Shown here piece by piece: positions 26,310 to 37,339 of a stretch of DNA of 64,000 nt. Where the stretch lies: contig JALGAS010000001.1 of assembly GCA_023078685.1 (NCBI GenBank), positions 7,440,001 through 7,504,000 of the forward strand, written 5' to 3'. Each line of letters begins with the position of its first letter. Positions within the stretch are counted from its first letter, which is position 1. A program made the translations under genes and the position numbers. The notes below the pieces were generated by a model. It was given only the letters and a program-made list of their open reading frames with translations, was not told the DNA's origin and did no database searches. This DNA is from Neopestalotiopsis rosae. Lineage: Eukaryota > Ascomycota > Sordariomycetes > Amphisphaeriales > Sporocadaceae.

Positions 26310-29300
26310 ATGATCGAGAACAACGTAAACATGAACCCTTCCACGTCGCCAAATAATGTCACAGACCCGTCTTTGGGGGTGAAAGATACTGTAGTTGATC
26401 ATGGCGATGACGCTAGGCCAATTTCGCAAAGGATTCTCGATGAAAAGACCGGAAATGAGGGGAGTAAAGGCGAGGCAGAAATGCGCAACTCCTTTACGGA
26501 AGCCAAAAAAAAAAACCTTCTGTGTGCTGCTAGGAATACCAAAAACCATAATGTCGCAGTGGACCTCCTCAAGAGTGGACTCAAAAAGTCTAGGGGTCAA
26601 TTGCCCAAAGACTCAGAACATTGGAGTGCGATTGAATGGGCGACTTACGCAAAAAATCCTGAGGCACTCTGGCTCCTCATAGCCAGCTCCCCACAAAGCA
26701 AAGAGACCAAGAAAGCCCTCGGTCATGTGGGAAGTCAGGCTGACGGCTTCTCGGAGTCGTCTGACGACATGGCAAAGCCGAATCGTGACAACGAAGAATT
26801 GATACGAAGCATTCTCAGCAATCCACCCACTGGCATCATATGCGATGTCTGCAAAGAATATGACCTGCCCAAGTCTGGGGGTGGATTACCTTCTTTGGGA
26901 GATTACAAAGCTGCAGTTATTCGGTTCTACAAGGAAAAGGAGCAATTGTACAGGATTATCAAATCTCAGAGTATCGAAGAGACCATATACGATCAAGGAC
27001 CGAAGAAGATAATGGAAGATGTGGAAGTTGCGATGACAAATCTCGCGAAAAAGCTCAAAAAAAGGCAGATCGGGCAAAACATCACAGATCTAAACTTTGA
27101 GGCCTCGAGCTCAACGCTCACGTGGGTTCATTTGCCTGCGACAAATGTAAGTGCTGATTCTTGTACACCTGTATCACGGATGCTTTGACTGACATTATGA
27201 AGATGACCTGGATGGATGTAAGTTTTTCTCGACGAACCCCGTTTAAACCTTAGGTCCTTACGAGCTTCCAGGATCTACTGCAGAGAATCATGAAAGATGA
27301 AGAAAAGTCTGGAGACGAGTTCAACCAACCCAAGTCTTTCTTCAAAGACAGTTGGATCCAAATATCGGACAGTATCTCTTCATCTAGGATAATGAGGCCT
27401 CGATTTACTTGGCGCGACACGAACGGGAATAGCAGTCAGGGTGAAGAACCAAAGGGGCAAACGGCTGTTGGACAGGTTTCGATCGAAAATAAGAAGAAAG
27501 AAGGGACGGTAGAAACCCCTGTGACAGAAACCTCTGTGACAGAAACCTCTGTGACAGAAACCCCTGTGACAGAACCCCCTGTGGCCAGAACCCCCGTGGC
27601 AGAAATCCCTGTGGCAGAACGCCTTGCAACAGCTATCTACGTGAGTTTGCGCCCGTTTCAACATTTCCCGCAAACGTCTCACAGTGGTTGCAGATGCCAT
27701 ACTTTTCATATGCTTTTCAATGTTGCGAAGCAAACCTCAACGAGAAGCATTCCGAGAAACTTGTCAAATCCCAACACCAATTCGGATTGACGACTACGAA
27801 CACCAAAGAACCAACATTACCACGAGGCCCTGCAACCGCACCACCAGAAGCTGGCAAATCGGAACAGGATAGGCAACGCGAATACGCAGATACTCTCTCT
27901 GAGAAACGGAAGCAGTATGAGACGTTGCTCGACCAGTATAAGGAAAAGGTCATTCATGGATCTTCGACTCTTGACGAATCGTACTACCACATTGCAGACG
28001 ACGACGAAGAATCTCAAGAAGACAGGAAAAGGCGCAACGAGACACAAGTGATGACTCGCAGCTGGCTGAAGGAGCAAGCGCTTGGACTATATTGGCCCTT
28101 GATACGAGCCAATCAGCTTTGGATTTGGACCATCGACGACAGTATGCTATTGAAACAGTTTTGCTGATCTTGCTAACTAACATACATATAGAATGGCTGA
28201 TATCTGCATCCTCTCATCCGATTGATGATAGTGAGAATGAACTTTTGAATGGGATACTCGAACTGCTCGAGAAGCAGGGAGAGTCTGGTGGGAGCGGTTT
28301 GCAGCCATCTTCTGCTTCTGAGATGAGTGAACTGATTGTCAATTATTGCGTCGAGTCTTACGAGAGGAAGCCGAGGAACACTCATGAGGAAAGGCCAAAG
28401 AATTGCGACTTGGATGATTTGTCTATACGTCAGGCATTTTCGAAATCCATCAACTCAATTGTTTGCTTACCTGTCTCTGAAAGGGAGGCGTGCGGTCTAA
28501 CATCTCTTAGGCGAGAGACGAAACGAATCTGTTCGAGCATTGTGGTGAACTGAAAAAAGAATCATCGTCTTTCACAGATCAGAGCGAGAATATTCAAGGC
28601 TCTTGGCTAGACAAGAAGCTCACAGATGCCAATATCGAGGCAGAAAGTCTGTCCGGCAAGGTCAAAGACATTCTAGATGAATTGAATATCCTTGAATCGA
28701 CGGCCCAGTATCAGCAAAACGTCCAGAGATCGTTGAAGGCAATGAAGATGGCGAAGAAGCAAGAACTTCAGAGGGCAATAAAAGTAATGAAGAAGGATGA
28801 CGTTCTAGAGACGGACCTCACCGCAACCTACGTTATCAACGACATCAAGCGCTTAGACAGCGTTGCAAATAGAGTTCATGGAGCAGTGAGTTTTCTTGTA
28901 TCCCGGAGTTACTGATCCTAACGGAAAGCTTTTCCTTAGATCAACACAATACTTTCTCTTCAGCAGAGCGAGGTCGCCAACCTGCAAGCAAGGCTATCTC
29001 TACAGCAGGCAAAGTTCTCTATCAAGCAGACAGAGTTCTCCATAAAGCAGGCAGCGGACTCGGCTAAGCAAAACAGGGTGCTCATGGTCTTTACGGTGGT
29101 GACCATCGTCTTTGTTAGTCCTTCAGAGCCGTACCGTCATTCTTTTTAAGCGTCCCTGGCTGACTTGATCTAGTTACCATTATCCTTTTTGACTTCCTTC
29201 TTTGCTTTGGATGTCTCTTCATTTCAGGTCCCGCCTTGGATAGTTGGTGTTATTTGTGAGTTCTCTAGTAGTGTTCTAATGTAAATTTGCTAACGATACG

Positions 29301-29568
29301 CCTCTCAGTCTCGGTATCCATCGCATTTGTCGTTCCAACAGTCATTCTCGCTTTCATACCGCCACGAAGCATATTAAGGTTTGCAGTTAATTTCCTGAGG
29401 AGTATCGCTACGGAGACTATTAGATTCATTTGCTATATGCTTAAGTTTCTCGAGACCGCAAAAAAAACGCGAACAGGCAATGGTGGATCCAATCCAGACC
29501 CAGAGAAGGGCCTTGTGCAGAATGGTGGCCCTACCCAAAGGTTAATAAGATTGCAGCCTGGTGCATGA
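26310..29568 (+). CDS. Ankyrin-CorA-like membrane protein
   Basis: Nine exons (26310-27146, 27203-27217, 27272-27640, 27694-28141, 28192-28460, 28511-28885, 28940-29113, 29174-29255, 29309-29568) join in frame to 942 residues. The N-terminal half has about two ankyrin-like helices (LLCAARNTKNHNVAVDLLKSG; AIEWATYAKNPEALWLLI). A fungal CorA-like region follows: LTWVHLPATN-MTWMD, then YMPYFSYAFQ, HGSSTLDESYYH, and WPLIRANQLWIWTIDD. The C-terminus has a coiled coil and two transmembrane helices (VFTVVTIVFLPLSFLTSFFALDV, then VGVIFSVSIAFVVPTVILAF), as in CorA/Alr magnesium channels, but without the usual GMN signature. The tiny second exon encodes only MTWMD, and exon 3 holds a short tandem repeat. 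Function: perhaps a signalling or stress-sensing membrane protein rather than an ion channel. Confidence 0.85.
27521..27625 (+). repeat. 15-bp coding minisatellite
   Basis: There are seven imperfect 15-bp units inside exon 3 of the ankyrin-CorA gene, in frame. Each encodes V-T/A-E-T/P/I-S/P, so unit number can change without breaking the frame. The first four units are almost identical and the later ones diverge. Confidence 0.85.
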
Positions 29569-30132
29569 TCAAGCAGTGCAGCATATGAATTACCGGGTGG
29601 CTACGTTAAAATCGGTGTCCTTTATAGTCCTTTAGATTGACCTCGAAATATTCATCCAGGATGGAGACATCTCGGGGCACAGCGTTTTCCTAGGTAAGGT
29701 TATCAGATGCTGCCATTCCCAAAAGTCGCTGTTTTGGGATTCACCTCGATGAATAGCTGCCAGCATTTGACTTCCTCCGGTACTTCTGCGATGCCTATGG
29801 GTGTGGGGTGGCACTGGATGTACGATGGAATGCCGCCGGGCCAATATTTCGCGTGATCGGTCATTGTAGTGGCGGCCCCTAAACAGCGCGTCGTAGGGGT
29901 CATGTTTAAATCAATATACATTGCCAAAACTCTGCGATGGAACATTGATCTTGGGATGGGTTTCGCCCAAACGTTGGTGAGGTGAGCACAGATTAGGTCC
30001 ATCAAGTAGATACCTAAATCGCCTACAGCAGCGGGAGGTTGTGTGGGGCTGGAAGCCACCCCAACCCTTCTAACTGAGAGCTCCTCAGGCTTTCTGTAAA
30101 AAGATTGCCTCTCAAATAAAAATGCTTCTCGG

Positions 30133-30160
<28 letters not shown>
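30133..30160. repeat. Homopolymer of 28 C
   Basis: An uninterrupted run of 28 cytosines, flanked by GG and T. Runs of this length are unstable in replication and error-prone in sequencing, so the exact count is uncertain. Confidence 0.9.
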
Positions 30161-30163
<3 letters not shown>

Positions 30164-30457
30164 CATAAGCATACCACTGCAAAACCACTATAAAATATTA
30201 ACCAAAATAACCAGCTCATTCTCTGCATTCTTATAGATCTGCAAGCCCGTGACTCCGTGCAATATAAGTCGTGTATTTAACTCTTTCAATTATTGGAAGG
30301 AAAGATAAATCAAGTGTTTTATCGTTTTACCAATTATTAATAGTTCGTGTTAGTAAACGTTAGATGAGTTATAGTGGCTTTGCAGGGGGTAAAGATTGCT
30401 TTTGAAATAAGAATGCTTCCGCTCTTAGGAAGCATAAATAAACGCTGAAAGGCTTCC

Positions 30458-30543
30458 CACCCCCAAGCCCTGGAGCAACACTTTTGTTATTCCTCTCGCA
30501 ATTCCCAGGTTTTGTCAGGCCAGCCCGCAGCGTCAAAGAGGGC
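30458..30543 (+). repeat. Dispersed repeat, copy 1
   Basis: This 86-bp segment is similar to 38257-38344 with a few transitions, two small indels and scattered changes. Shared parts include AAGCCCTGGAGC, ATTCCTCTCGCA and TCAAAGAGGGC. It is probably a remnant of the same unknown mobile or duplicated sequence. Confidence 0.8.
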
Positions 30544-30774
30544 TCGTCCTCAACGCTGAAGAGCAGTAAAATAATGGTTCGGCTTTAACATTATGCACAT
30601 CGTTACAAGAGATTGACAAGTACGTAGCACATTACAAAATCACTCAAAGGAATGTGTGTGGCCTGGTCCTAGACTCCTAGGTTATGGAGTCGAGGGTCGG
30701 TATACCCTCGGTGATTCTAGTCTCCTCGTCGCCAATGGCCATGTTTCCGAAACATCAATCAAGATCACTGAGGA

Positions 30775-32620
30775 TTAAGCCATATCCTTCCACAAGGTGC
30801 CCCTAGGTGAGAAGACCAAGCTAGGGCCGTGGTGATCAGCAATCAGAGCATCGTACAGCTGGAATTCGTCTACGCGAGTCCGGCTGCTCGACTGGGGATC
30901 ACCACCACCCAGCTGCCCGGCTTCGCCCGCGGCCTTTTGAAAATCAAAATACCAGAGCGTCTTGGCCATCACCAGGCTCATTTCCATATACGCCATGCCC
31001 TTGCCCAGACACGACGCCGAGCCCACCGCAAAGGGGATAAAGGCGGACCGCATAGTGGCCATGCTATCGGAGCCCTCCTCACCGGCCAGCCAGCGCTCGG
31101 GGCGAAAGGCCCACGGCTCCGGAAAGTACTCTTCATTATGCATCAGGCAGTACGAGTTGACGCCGACATAGGTGCCGCGGGGGATGACGTGTCCGTCGAC
31201 GACAAAAGGCGGTTCGTTCGACTTGGACTTGGGGTCCTCTTCGCGCCACGTCGTAATGGTGGTTGATGGCGCCATGCGCAGCGACTCGTCAATGACGGCG
31301 CGCAGGTAGGTGCAGCCCGATAGCTCCGGCCCGCTCTTGATGGACGCACTGTCAGGGAACGCAACGCGGACCTCGGCGGCCAGGCGCCTGTAGACGTCTT
31401 GGTGCCGGGAGAGGTAGAAGAAGATTGCGCTAATCGCAGTTGATGTAGTCAAGCCACCTGTTGTAGCAGGGTCAATATCTGTTCGGAAAAAAAAAATCCT
31501 CATTACCTTTCTGTAGGGGCAATGTAGAGACAACTCACCCGCGGGAATGATAAAGGTAGCCTCGCCCCAGACCTCGCCCATTTCGTGCGGGGGTATCTCT
31601 TGGTCGGCATCAAAATCCTCTGCGACAATGGAGTAGATATCATGTCTCGCGTGCTTGGGCAGATCGACGCGTCTACTAATGATACCGAAGAGAGCATTGC
31701 GCCAGGCGTGGAAGTTTCTCCTACTTTCTGGAAGAATCTCAATGATCTTGTGCATAAGGGCAAGACTGGGCCACGCCACTGCTGATGGTCAGCGATTGCG
31801 CTTATCGCCATAAGATGGAGGAAATAGGGCGAGAGGATGTGCAATGCGTACTATAGACATTGGCAAGTCCGAGGAGGCTGGTCATGATGCTGGGCAGGAC
31901 GCGATTCGTCGGCTGCGTCTGCGTACCGAGCGACTGTCCAAACCCGATCTGGCCGGCAACGTCGGTGGTTAGGCGCCCGCAGAGGGGCGACATGTCGACG
32001 GGTTTGGTGCCGGCCATGTGAAGCTGACGCAAGAAAATGTCAATTTCGCCGTGCATGGCCGGCTCAAAGGAGCGCAGGGCGCGATCCGACAGGAGCCGCC
32101 CATAGATCTTGCGCTTTTGTTGGTGGCGGTGCCGATCCATTGTGCCGAAGACATTGTGCTCCGTCTCATATTGGGTCTGTAAATAGAGGCGTGCTTTGGT
32201 AATTCGAGGGTGGAGGTATATTTCTGACTATACGGTAAGCACCTTTCCGGCTTGATTACGATGATGCTATAGTGGTGTTTCATACCCTGAAGTGCTGTGA
32301 GTGTGTTGAAGACCAATCGATCTGGGCCCTGTCTGTAAACGGGGCCGTATTTCTTCAAATCCCGATATGTGGCAATATGAAGATTCCTCTGAGCCGCATA
32401 GTAGGCTCCGTACGCATTAGAAAATCTCCCGAGGAGCGGCCCGGGAACCTTGCGCAACGGGTCGAAGGCGAGACGGTAGATAACGACGGAGAGTATCTGA
32501 GCGTTATCAGCAACTACTCAGACGCGAAAAGGCTATTCAAGGAGCAGGTATCCATACTAGAGGCAAGAAGACGGAGGCAGCATATTTTGCCAGAGGCAAA
32601 GCCGCATCGATAAGACCCAT
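30775..32620 (-). CDS. Cytochrome P450 monooxygenase
   Basis: Five exons (32620-32558, 32496-32286, 32223-31852, 31778-31539, 31457-30775) join in frame to 522 residues. An N-terminal anchor (FLPLILSVVIYRL, formed across intron 1) leads to DPLRKVPGPLLGRF. The I-helix reads AGGLTTST only if the acceptor at 31458 is used; the nearer AG would insert six extra codons and spoil the motif. K-helix DESLR, FRPERW and heme loop FAVGSASCLGKG are all present. Intron 2's acceptor was likewise set by the family segment LQEIYLHPRITKARLYLQTQYETEHNVFGTMDR. Substrate unknown. It differs from the P450 at 3058-5163 in the heme loop (CLGK against CPGQ) and I-helix, so the two belong to different families. Confidence 0.88.
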
Positions 32621-34036
32621 GACTGGAGGACGTTGCGTGGCGATAAAGCCGGCAGAGAGCCGTTTCTCGATAGACCTGGTGTTGGATGAAGAACGGGGAA
32701 TGGATGAGCTTCTACATCAAGTATCATACAGCGAAAGGGCGGGTTTTGTTATTTAGCAGCAGACAAACACAAAGCTCCAGGTGGTGCCTGGCTCAGCTGA
32801 CATGGCCTGGCGTTGAGTCCAAACATCGAATCCAACTGTCTGGGCAGCGGCGGTTTATTCAACACCCCAAGCCGGGTGTTCATGTACGCGGCGTTATGGT
32901 CGCATATATCCTTACTGTTACCCGAACGAAAGTTTGAACATCTCAAAAGTAGAAATCAGAGCATGATGTGTGGCGCGGAGCTGCTGCTTGTGCGTACATC
33001 TTCCTTGCGGGGAAGAGAATCAGTCCCATTGCGGCACAGCAGCAGGATGGTTGCAAGGTCATATCATGCCGCCGGTTTTGTATGCCACACGTCCGTAAAC
33101 GAGGTTCTTCACAGGTGCTTTCTAGACAAACTCAATTCTATGGAATCCGAGTTCTTGGCCCGTGATGGGCACCTCACCATTGTGCGTTTGACGCTGGAAG
33201 CCGATCTAGATGCGAAACGCCAAGCTCGCATACATCCATACCTCCCGAACGAGGCATGGCAATCAGGTCCGTCACTCGTCCTCGAAGTCGGTGCTCCTGG
33301 ATTGCTCGATACGCTTCGATTCAGAGAAGACATGGAGTTCCGAGCTCCGCCCAAGCCTTACGAGCTCGAGGCCAAGGCGGAGGCATGACCAGTCAGCTTC
33401 CGGGATATCTTTATTGCCCATGGCCGCCTGATACGCGAGGATCTGGGCGTTGAGTGTGCGGGCACCATAACGATATGAATCTCACGAAAGCGGTCATTGC
33501 GTCACTAATATTAGCGAATTGGTCAGCGATTGTACAATTGGTCTGAACACCCTGTCGTTACGAAGAGAATCAAATAATCCGAAGTCAAAGTCCTAGCTGG
33601 ACGGTACACAGGCATTTCACGGCTTTCGATTCGCACAACATTGCGTTTTGCACAAGACGACCTTCTCTCTGAGTCGTGAGACTTTGTTCTTCGTAGAAGA
33701 CATCTGTTACGAAATCGGGCAAGGCAGAAGGTGGGCTCGGGCATACATTTTACGTTGCCTGTTCATGCCAGTCAATCGAAGCGCGTCTACCGATTTCATC
33801 TCCAGCGAGCACAAGAGGGCCAGGTCTGCGACATTATGCGACGCACAAAGCTTCTCATCTGCCTAGGAACTGATAGCACCAAACGAATGTATATTTTTAT
33901 GCTATAGGACTAATTGAGCTGGGATGAGGTGACAAGTGAGATGACAAATGAAATCCAGACTTTTCCATGGGTTCTCTCTAGTGGTAAACCACAAACAAGC
34001 GTCCCACACGCATCACATCTAGAGCTGACTTCCAGC
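32621..34036. other. Intergenic region
   Basis: This 1.4-kb region is the promoter side of the P450 and the 3' flank of the hydrolase. A plus-strand open frame ends at 33388 (longest at about 32813) and has a fairly protein-like last 80 codons, but it has no recognisable family, so it is not called. Confidence 0.45.
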
Positions 34037-36010
34037 CTACTGAGCCTGCTTCAAGAGTCTCACAGGCATGAGGAGCTGGCAATCATATTTGCCTCCAAAA
34101 TGTATGACATGCGCGCCTTTATTGGGGCTCTCGGGTGTCGTTGTGCGCTGCTCATTGACATAAGCTGGGTTTGATTCAATCGGTCCGCCGAGCTCGATCT
34201 TGGCCACCTCATGTCCGGGCATGTAGGTACCACCATCTGCGGGGACTGGTATAATTGCTGTGCCAAAGCCCATATCAAATGACGAGGGCGCAATGGTTGC
34301 TGGAGTGATAGTCAAACCAAGAGTCTCGCCCTTGTGGAATCTTGTGCCAGTTGGCCAGAGACCAACATCTACTGCAACGATCTCTCCGCCTCTGAGTGGC
34401 TCGTCACGATCAAAAGTCTGATGCGGCTCGTATGGGGTACTGCGCTGCTTGTCGAGGTGCCGACGAGAAACGCGCAAGTTATTCGTCGTGGACAGTACCG
34501 ATGAACTCGCGGAACCGTTTTGTTGAGGGTACGGGTTGCCATTGGCGTCCAGCTTCGCGACGGCAATAGTTAGATCCATATCGTCCGAGCCGATGGCCTC
34601 TACCCACAAGCGTACTTTCGTATAGCCGACAATGTCCATGCCCTGGGGCACTGTGTAGGTGAACTTGAGACCGGTACTATTCACTGCGTATGATGCACTT
34701 GCCGCGACCTTTGAGAGTGTCGATGATAGAGACGAATTAGTTTGAAGGTACAGCGTCTTTGGCTCATTCCCCGACGGTGGCCAAGTGCTTTCCGTCTGAT
34801 TGACGATATCTTCATGACCAGGATCGAGCACCGAGACCCGAATCTGCGGTGTCGAATCCCAATCGTTGTTGTTGCCTTTCAGAAACCGATCGAAAAATCG
34901 AGTGAGCTCTTGAACGCTCTCCGGCTCGTAGAAGTCGTTCCATTCTGATGAATTGTGGACACGAAGCCATTTTGATTCAGATGATATGCGCCTAAACCCT
35001 TCGAACGTACCATAAGTATGGATCGCATTGGTGTAGCTAGCAACGATATATGCCGGAACTGTGATCTTTTCGAGTTGTGCTATCTTATCGGTCCAGTACG
35101 GCGTGATTAACTTCTCGCTTTCTATCATTCGTGGTTGGTCCTCGGCAAATCCAGTGCCCGCAAAAGTGGTGAGGATAGCTTCTGAAAATCCCGTTTGCGG
35201 TATGCCGCCGCGAAGGTCGATTTCACGATAAAGATCAGAGAAGCCCTCCCAAGGGGCGATAGCTGCCAAGTGAGGAGGCTGTTCAGCGGCAATAAACCAC
35301 TGCGAGGCAGCAAGCCATGAGTTGCCCGCGAAGGCAACCTTTCCAGAGCACCATGACTGGGCTGCTGCCCACTCCACGTAGTCGTAGCCGTCTTCGGCAA
35401 GCTGACGGCCCCAGTAAGTAATGTTGCCCTTCGAGGTGTACGCTCCGCGCGTATCCGGGTTCAGAATCACGTAACCTTGAGCAACCCAATATGCCGGGTC
35501 AGGAGCTTCGAATTTCTGAAGCTCCGAGACCGCTGAAAGTGGAATCCCAGAGCGATTCGCGGCATCATCCAGCCATGACCCGCCAATCTCCTTACCATAA
35601 GGGCTCCAGGCGATAATCGTTGGGGCTTTAGATACGTTGACAGGGCGGAAGATGTCGGTATAAATGATTGTTCCGTCGCGGAGGGTGACCGGAACGTCTC
35701 GGTCGAACATGATATCGGAGCCGAGTTCCCTGGCACCATTACGACGGATGGTCCCAGCTTTAAGGGTCTTGGTGCTTTGCTGGAAGCCGGGGTAGCGCGC
35801 TCGTGGTGCATCGAGAGGGAGGGGTTTCCGATATGTTATAGGGTAAGAGTCGTTGCCATAGATCTTCAGTGTTCCCTCCACAATGAGGGCACCGTCATCT
35901 CTGGTCAGTGGAGTAAACGAGCCACCCTCATACTTCGGGTGGCCATAAGCAAAATTGAGCGGAAACAAGAGCGAAATGAAGAATAACTGGAGCAGTTTGA
36001 TGGTCAGCAT
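34037..36010 (-). CDS. Secreted CocE/NonD (S15-type) hydrolase
   Basis: This is an intronless protein of 657 residues. The ATG at 36010 is used; the GTG upstream is not a likely eukaryotic start. An N-terminal signal sequence (about residues 1-23, ending FAYG) suggests secretion. The alpha/beta-hydrolase core has DVPVTLRDGTIIYTDIFRP, then the nucleophile elbow GNSWLA with the catalytic Ser near residue 235, and GFSDLYRE. The CocE-type cap follows and then the C-terminal jelly-roll domain. Relatives include Xaa-Pro dipeptidyl peptidases and cocaine esterase, so the reaction may be peptide or ester hydrolysis. Several N-glycosylation sequons fit an extracellular protein. Confidence 0.9.
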   Translation of the reverse strand: MLTIKLLQLFFISLLFPLNFAYGHPKYEGGSFTPLTRDDGALIVEGTLKIYGNDSYPITYRKPLPLDAPRARYPGFQQSTKTLKAGTIRRNGARELGSDIMFDRDVPVTLRDGTIIYTDIFRPVNVSKAPTIIAWSPYGKEIGGSWLDDAANRSGIPLSAVSELQKFEAPDPAYWVAQGYVILNPDTRGAYTSKGNITYWGRQLAEDGYDYVEWAAAQSWCSGKVAFAGNSWLAASQWFIAAEQPPHLAAIAPWEGFSDLYREIDLRGGIPQTGFSEAILTTFAGTGFAEDQPRMIESEKLITPYWTDKIAQLEKITVPAYIVASYTNAIHTYGTFEGFRRISSESKWLRVHNSSEWNDFYEPESVQELTRFFDRFLKGNNNDWDSTPQIRVSVLDPGHEDIVNQTESTWPPSGNEPKTLYLQTNSSLSSTLSKVAASASYAVNSTGLKFTYTVPQGMDIVGYTKVRLWVEAIGSDDMDLTIAVAKLDANGNPYPQQNGSASSSVLSTTNNLRVSRRHLDKQRSTPYEPHQTFDRDEPLRGGEIVAVDVGLWPTGTRFHKGETLGLTITPATIAPSSFDMGFGTAIIPVPADGGTYMPGHEVAKIELGGPIESNPAYVNEQRTTTPESPNKGAHVIHFGGKYDCQLLMPVRLLKQAQ

Positions 36011-37339
36011 TGTCACCGTGGAGAACTAATGTTTTAAACAAGATCGACTTTCTTCAAGATGATGGATTGGGTTCTCACACGTTTCTTCGATGGGCTCTTT
36101 CCGAATTCTTATACTTTATGCCTCTGCCTCACAATCAGTCGGACACAACGCGTGATTTACCGAGATCATCAACCGTGATCATGAATCGAGGCCGCAATTC
36201 AAATTTGACAGAAAGTAGTACGACGACGAGAGAGAGAGAGAGGGGGCCCGACCGGACGGGAGTTTGCAAGTCACCGATGCCATAAGAAGTGGGGAGGTGG
36301 CATTGAGCATACCGGTCTGAAGTTGAAGTCACCAATGTCTTGAGGATTTCCTCGACGTCAGAATAAGGCCTGCGAAGCGAGTATTCGAGATACCCGAGGT
36401 AGAGAGCCGCAGTCGAGACGCAGATATCAATAGTATTAGTGAATGTTACCGCGCCTTGCTTGGCAGCGGTATTACAGGACGCCGAGTGCCGATGTGATGT
36501 AGGTGCTTGCCCAAGCAGCTCGAGTCTTATTCAAACTGTATAGACTTACTAATTCATGCTCCGCATTATATGTGTGGGGCCGTAACTGTGGCAGGCAGGT
36601 CCGTCGCACGTACAATCGGCGGCACAAGTACGGGATGTGGCATTATAGCTCCAGGTATATTTGCGGAGAGGGGCAGTCTCGCTGCGGATTGTTGTGGGGA
36701 TGGTCGCTCTTCTGGCTGTCTGCGGGACATTACACGGGAGAGGCACGGGGTTTAAGTTTATTTTTATTCATTATTGTCCGATGGTGGATAATAGATCACA
36801 TATACCAGGGCGTGCTTGAGCACACTGATCAACACTATGGTATTCAGATGAATGTACGGGCACTCCCCGGATTAGCCGCGGACCCGTGACACAAAATTGA
36901 GACTTAAGTCCCAAGTAAGAAGCGGACCACTCCCGATACTTAGGTGGTCTGGCTATGGTACAGCCATGAATCTCCCTTGTACCTCACGCAGATCCCGTCA
37001 TTACATTTGATCGTTAGGACGTAGCTCAAAAAGCTGTAACTTTTAGGATCATGCAAAGTAGGTGATCGAATATCATTGCTTTCATCCCCAAAACTGCCCG
37101 ATCAGAAGCGTGTACCTCGGTAAACATGCTTTCACGAGGCTAACAATTATATACGTATTCTTAGGATAAGCCGGATTTGTTTGTATACCCTTAACCGGCG
37201 AATCAATCTGGACTGTTTGCGCTTCTCACGTATGTTATCGCCCCAAGTCACAGCACTATTTGTTGAAATCCCCGCCGCAAACCCCGCAAGCCCTATACTG
37301 GCTCCTCCCCACGCCATAATAACTCCCATTTTGTGATTC
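36011..37339. other. Intergenic region with GA microsatellite
   Basis: It contains a short (GA)n tract at 36228-36242 upstream of the hydrolase and the start region of a decayed receptor gene. Open frames of 65-130 codons on the plus strand (36503-36889) show no family features. Confidence 0.5.

Larger units (their letters stand above)
29569..30774. other. Intergenic region with simple repeats
   Basis: It contains a long homopolymer, an 86-bp dispersed repeat and two related ~35-bp segments (about 30086-30122 and 30378-30413, both with AAGATTGC and AAATAA.AATGCTTC). The glycine-rich frame on the minus strand here comes from the homopolymer and is not a gene. Confidence 0.6.

Noticed and set aside
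29703..30188. 161-codon minus-strand frame with a glycine run
   Set aside because: The glycine run is only the C homopolymer read on the other strand.
32813..33388. 191-codon plus-strand open frame upstream of the second P450
   Set aside because: Begins with a non-ATG codon and no family recognised; the last 80 codons look slightly protein-like, so it is left open.
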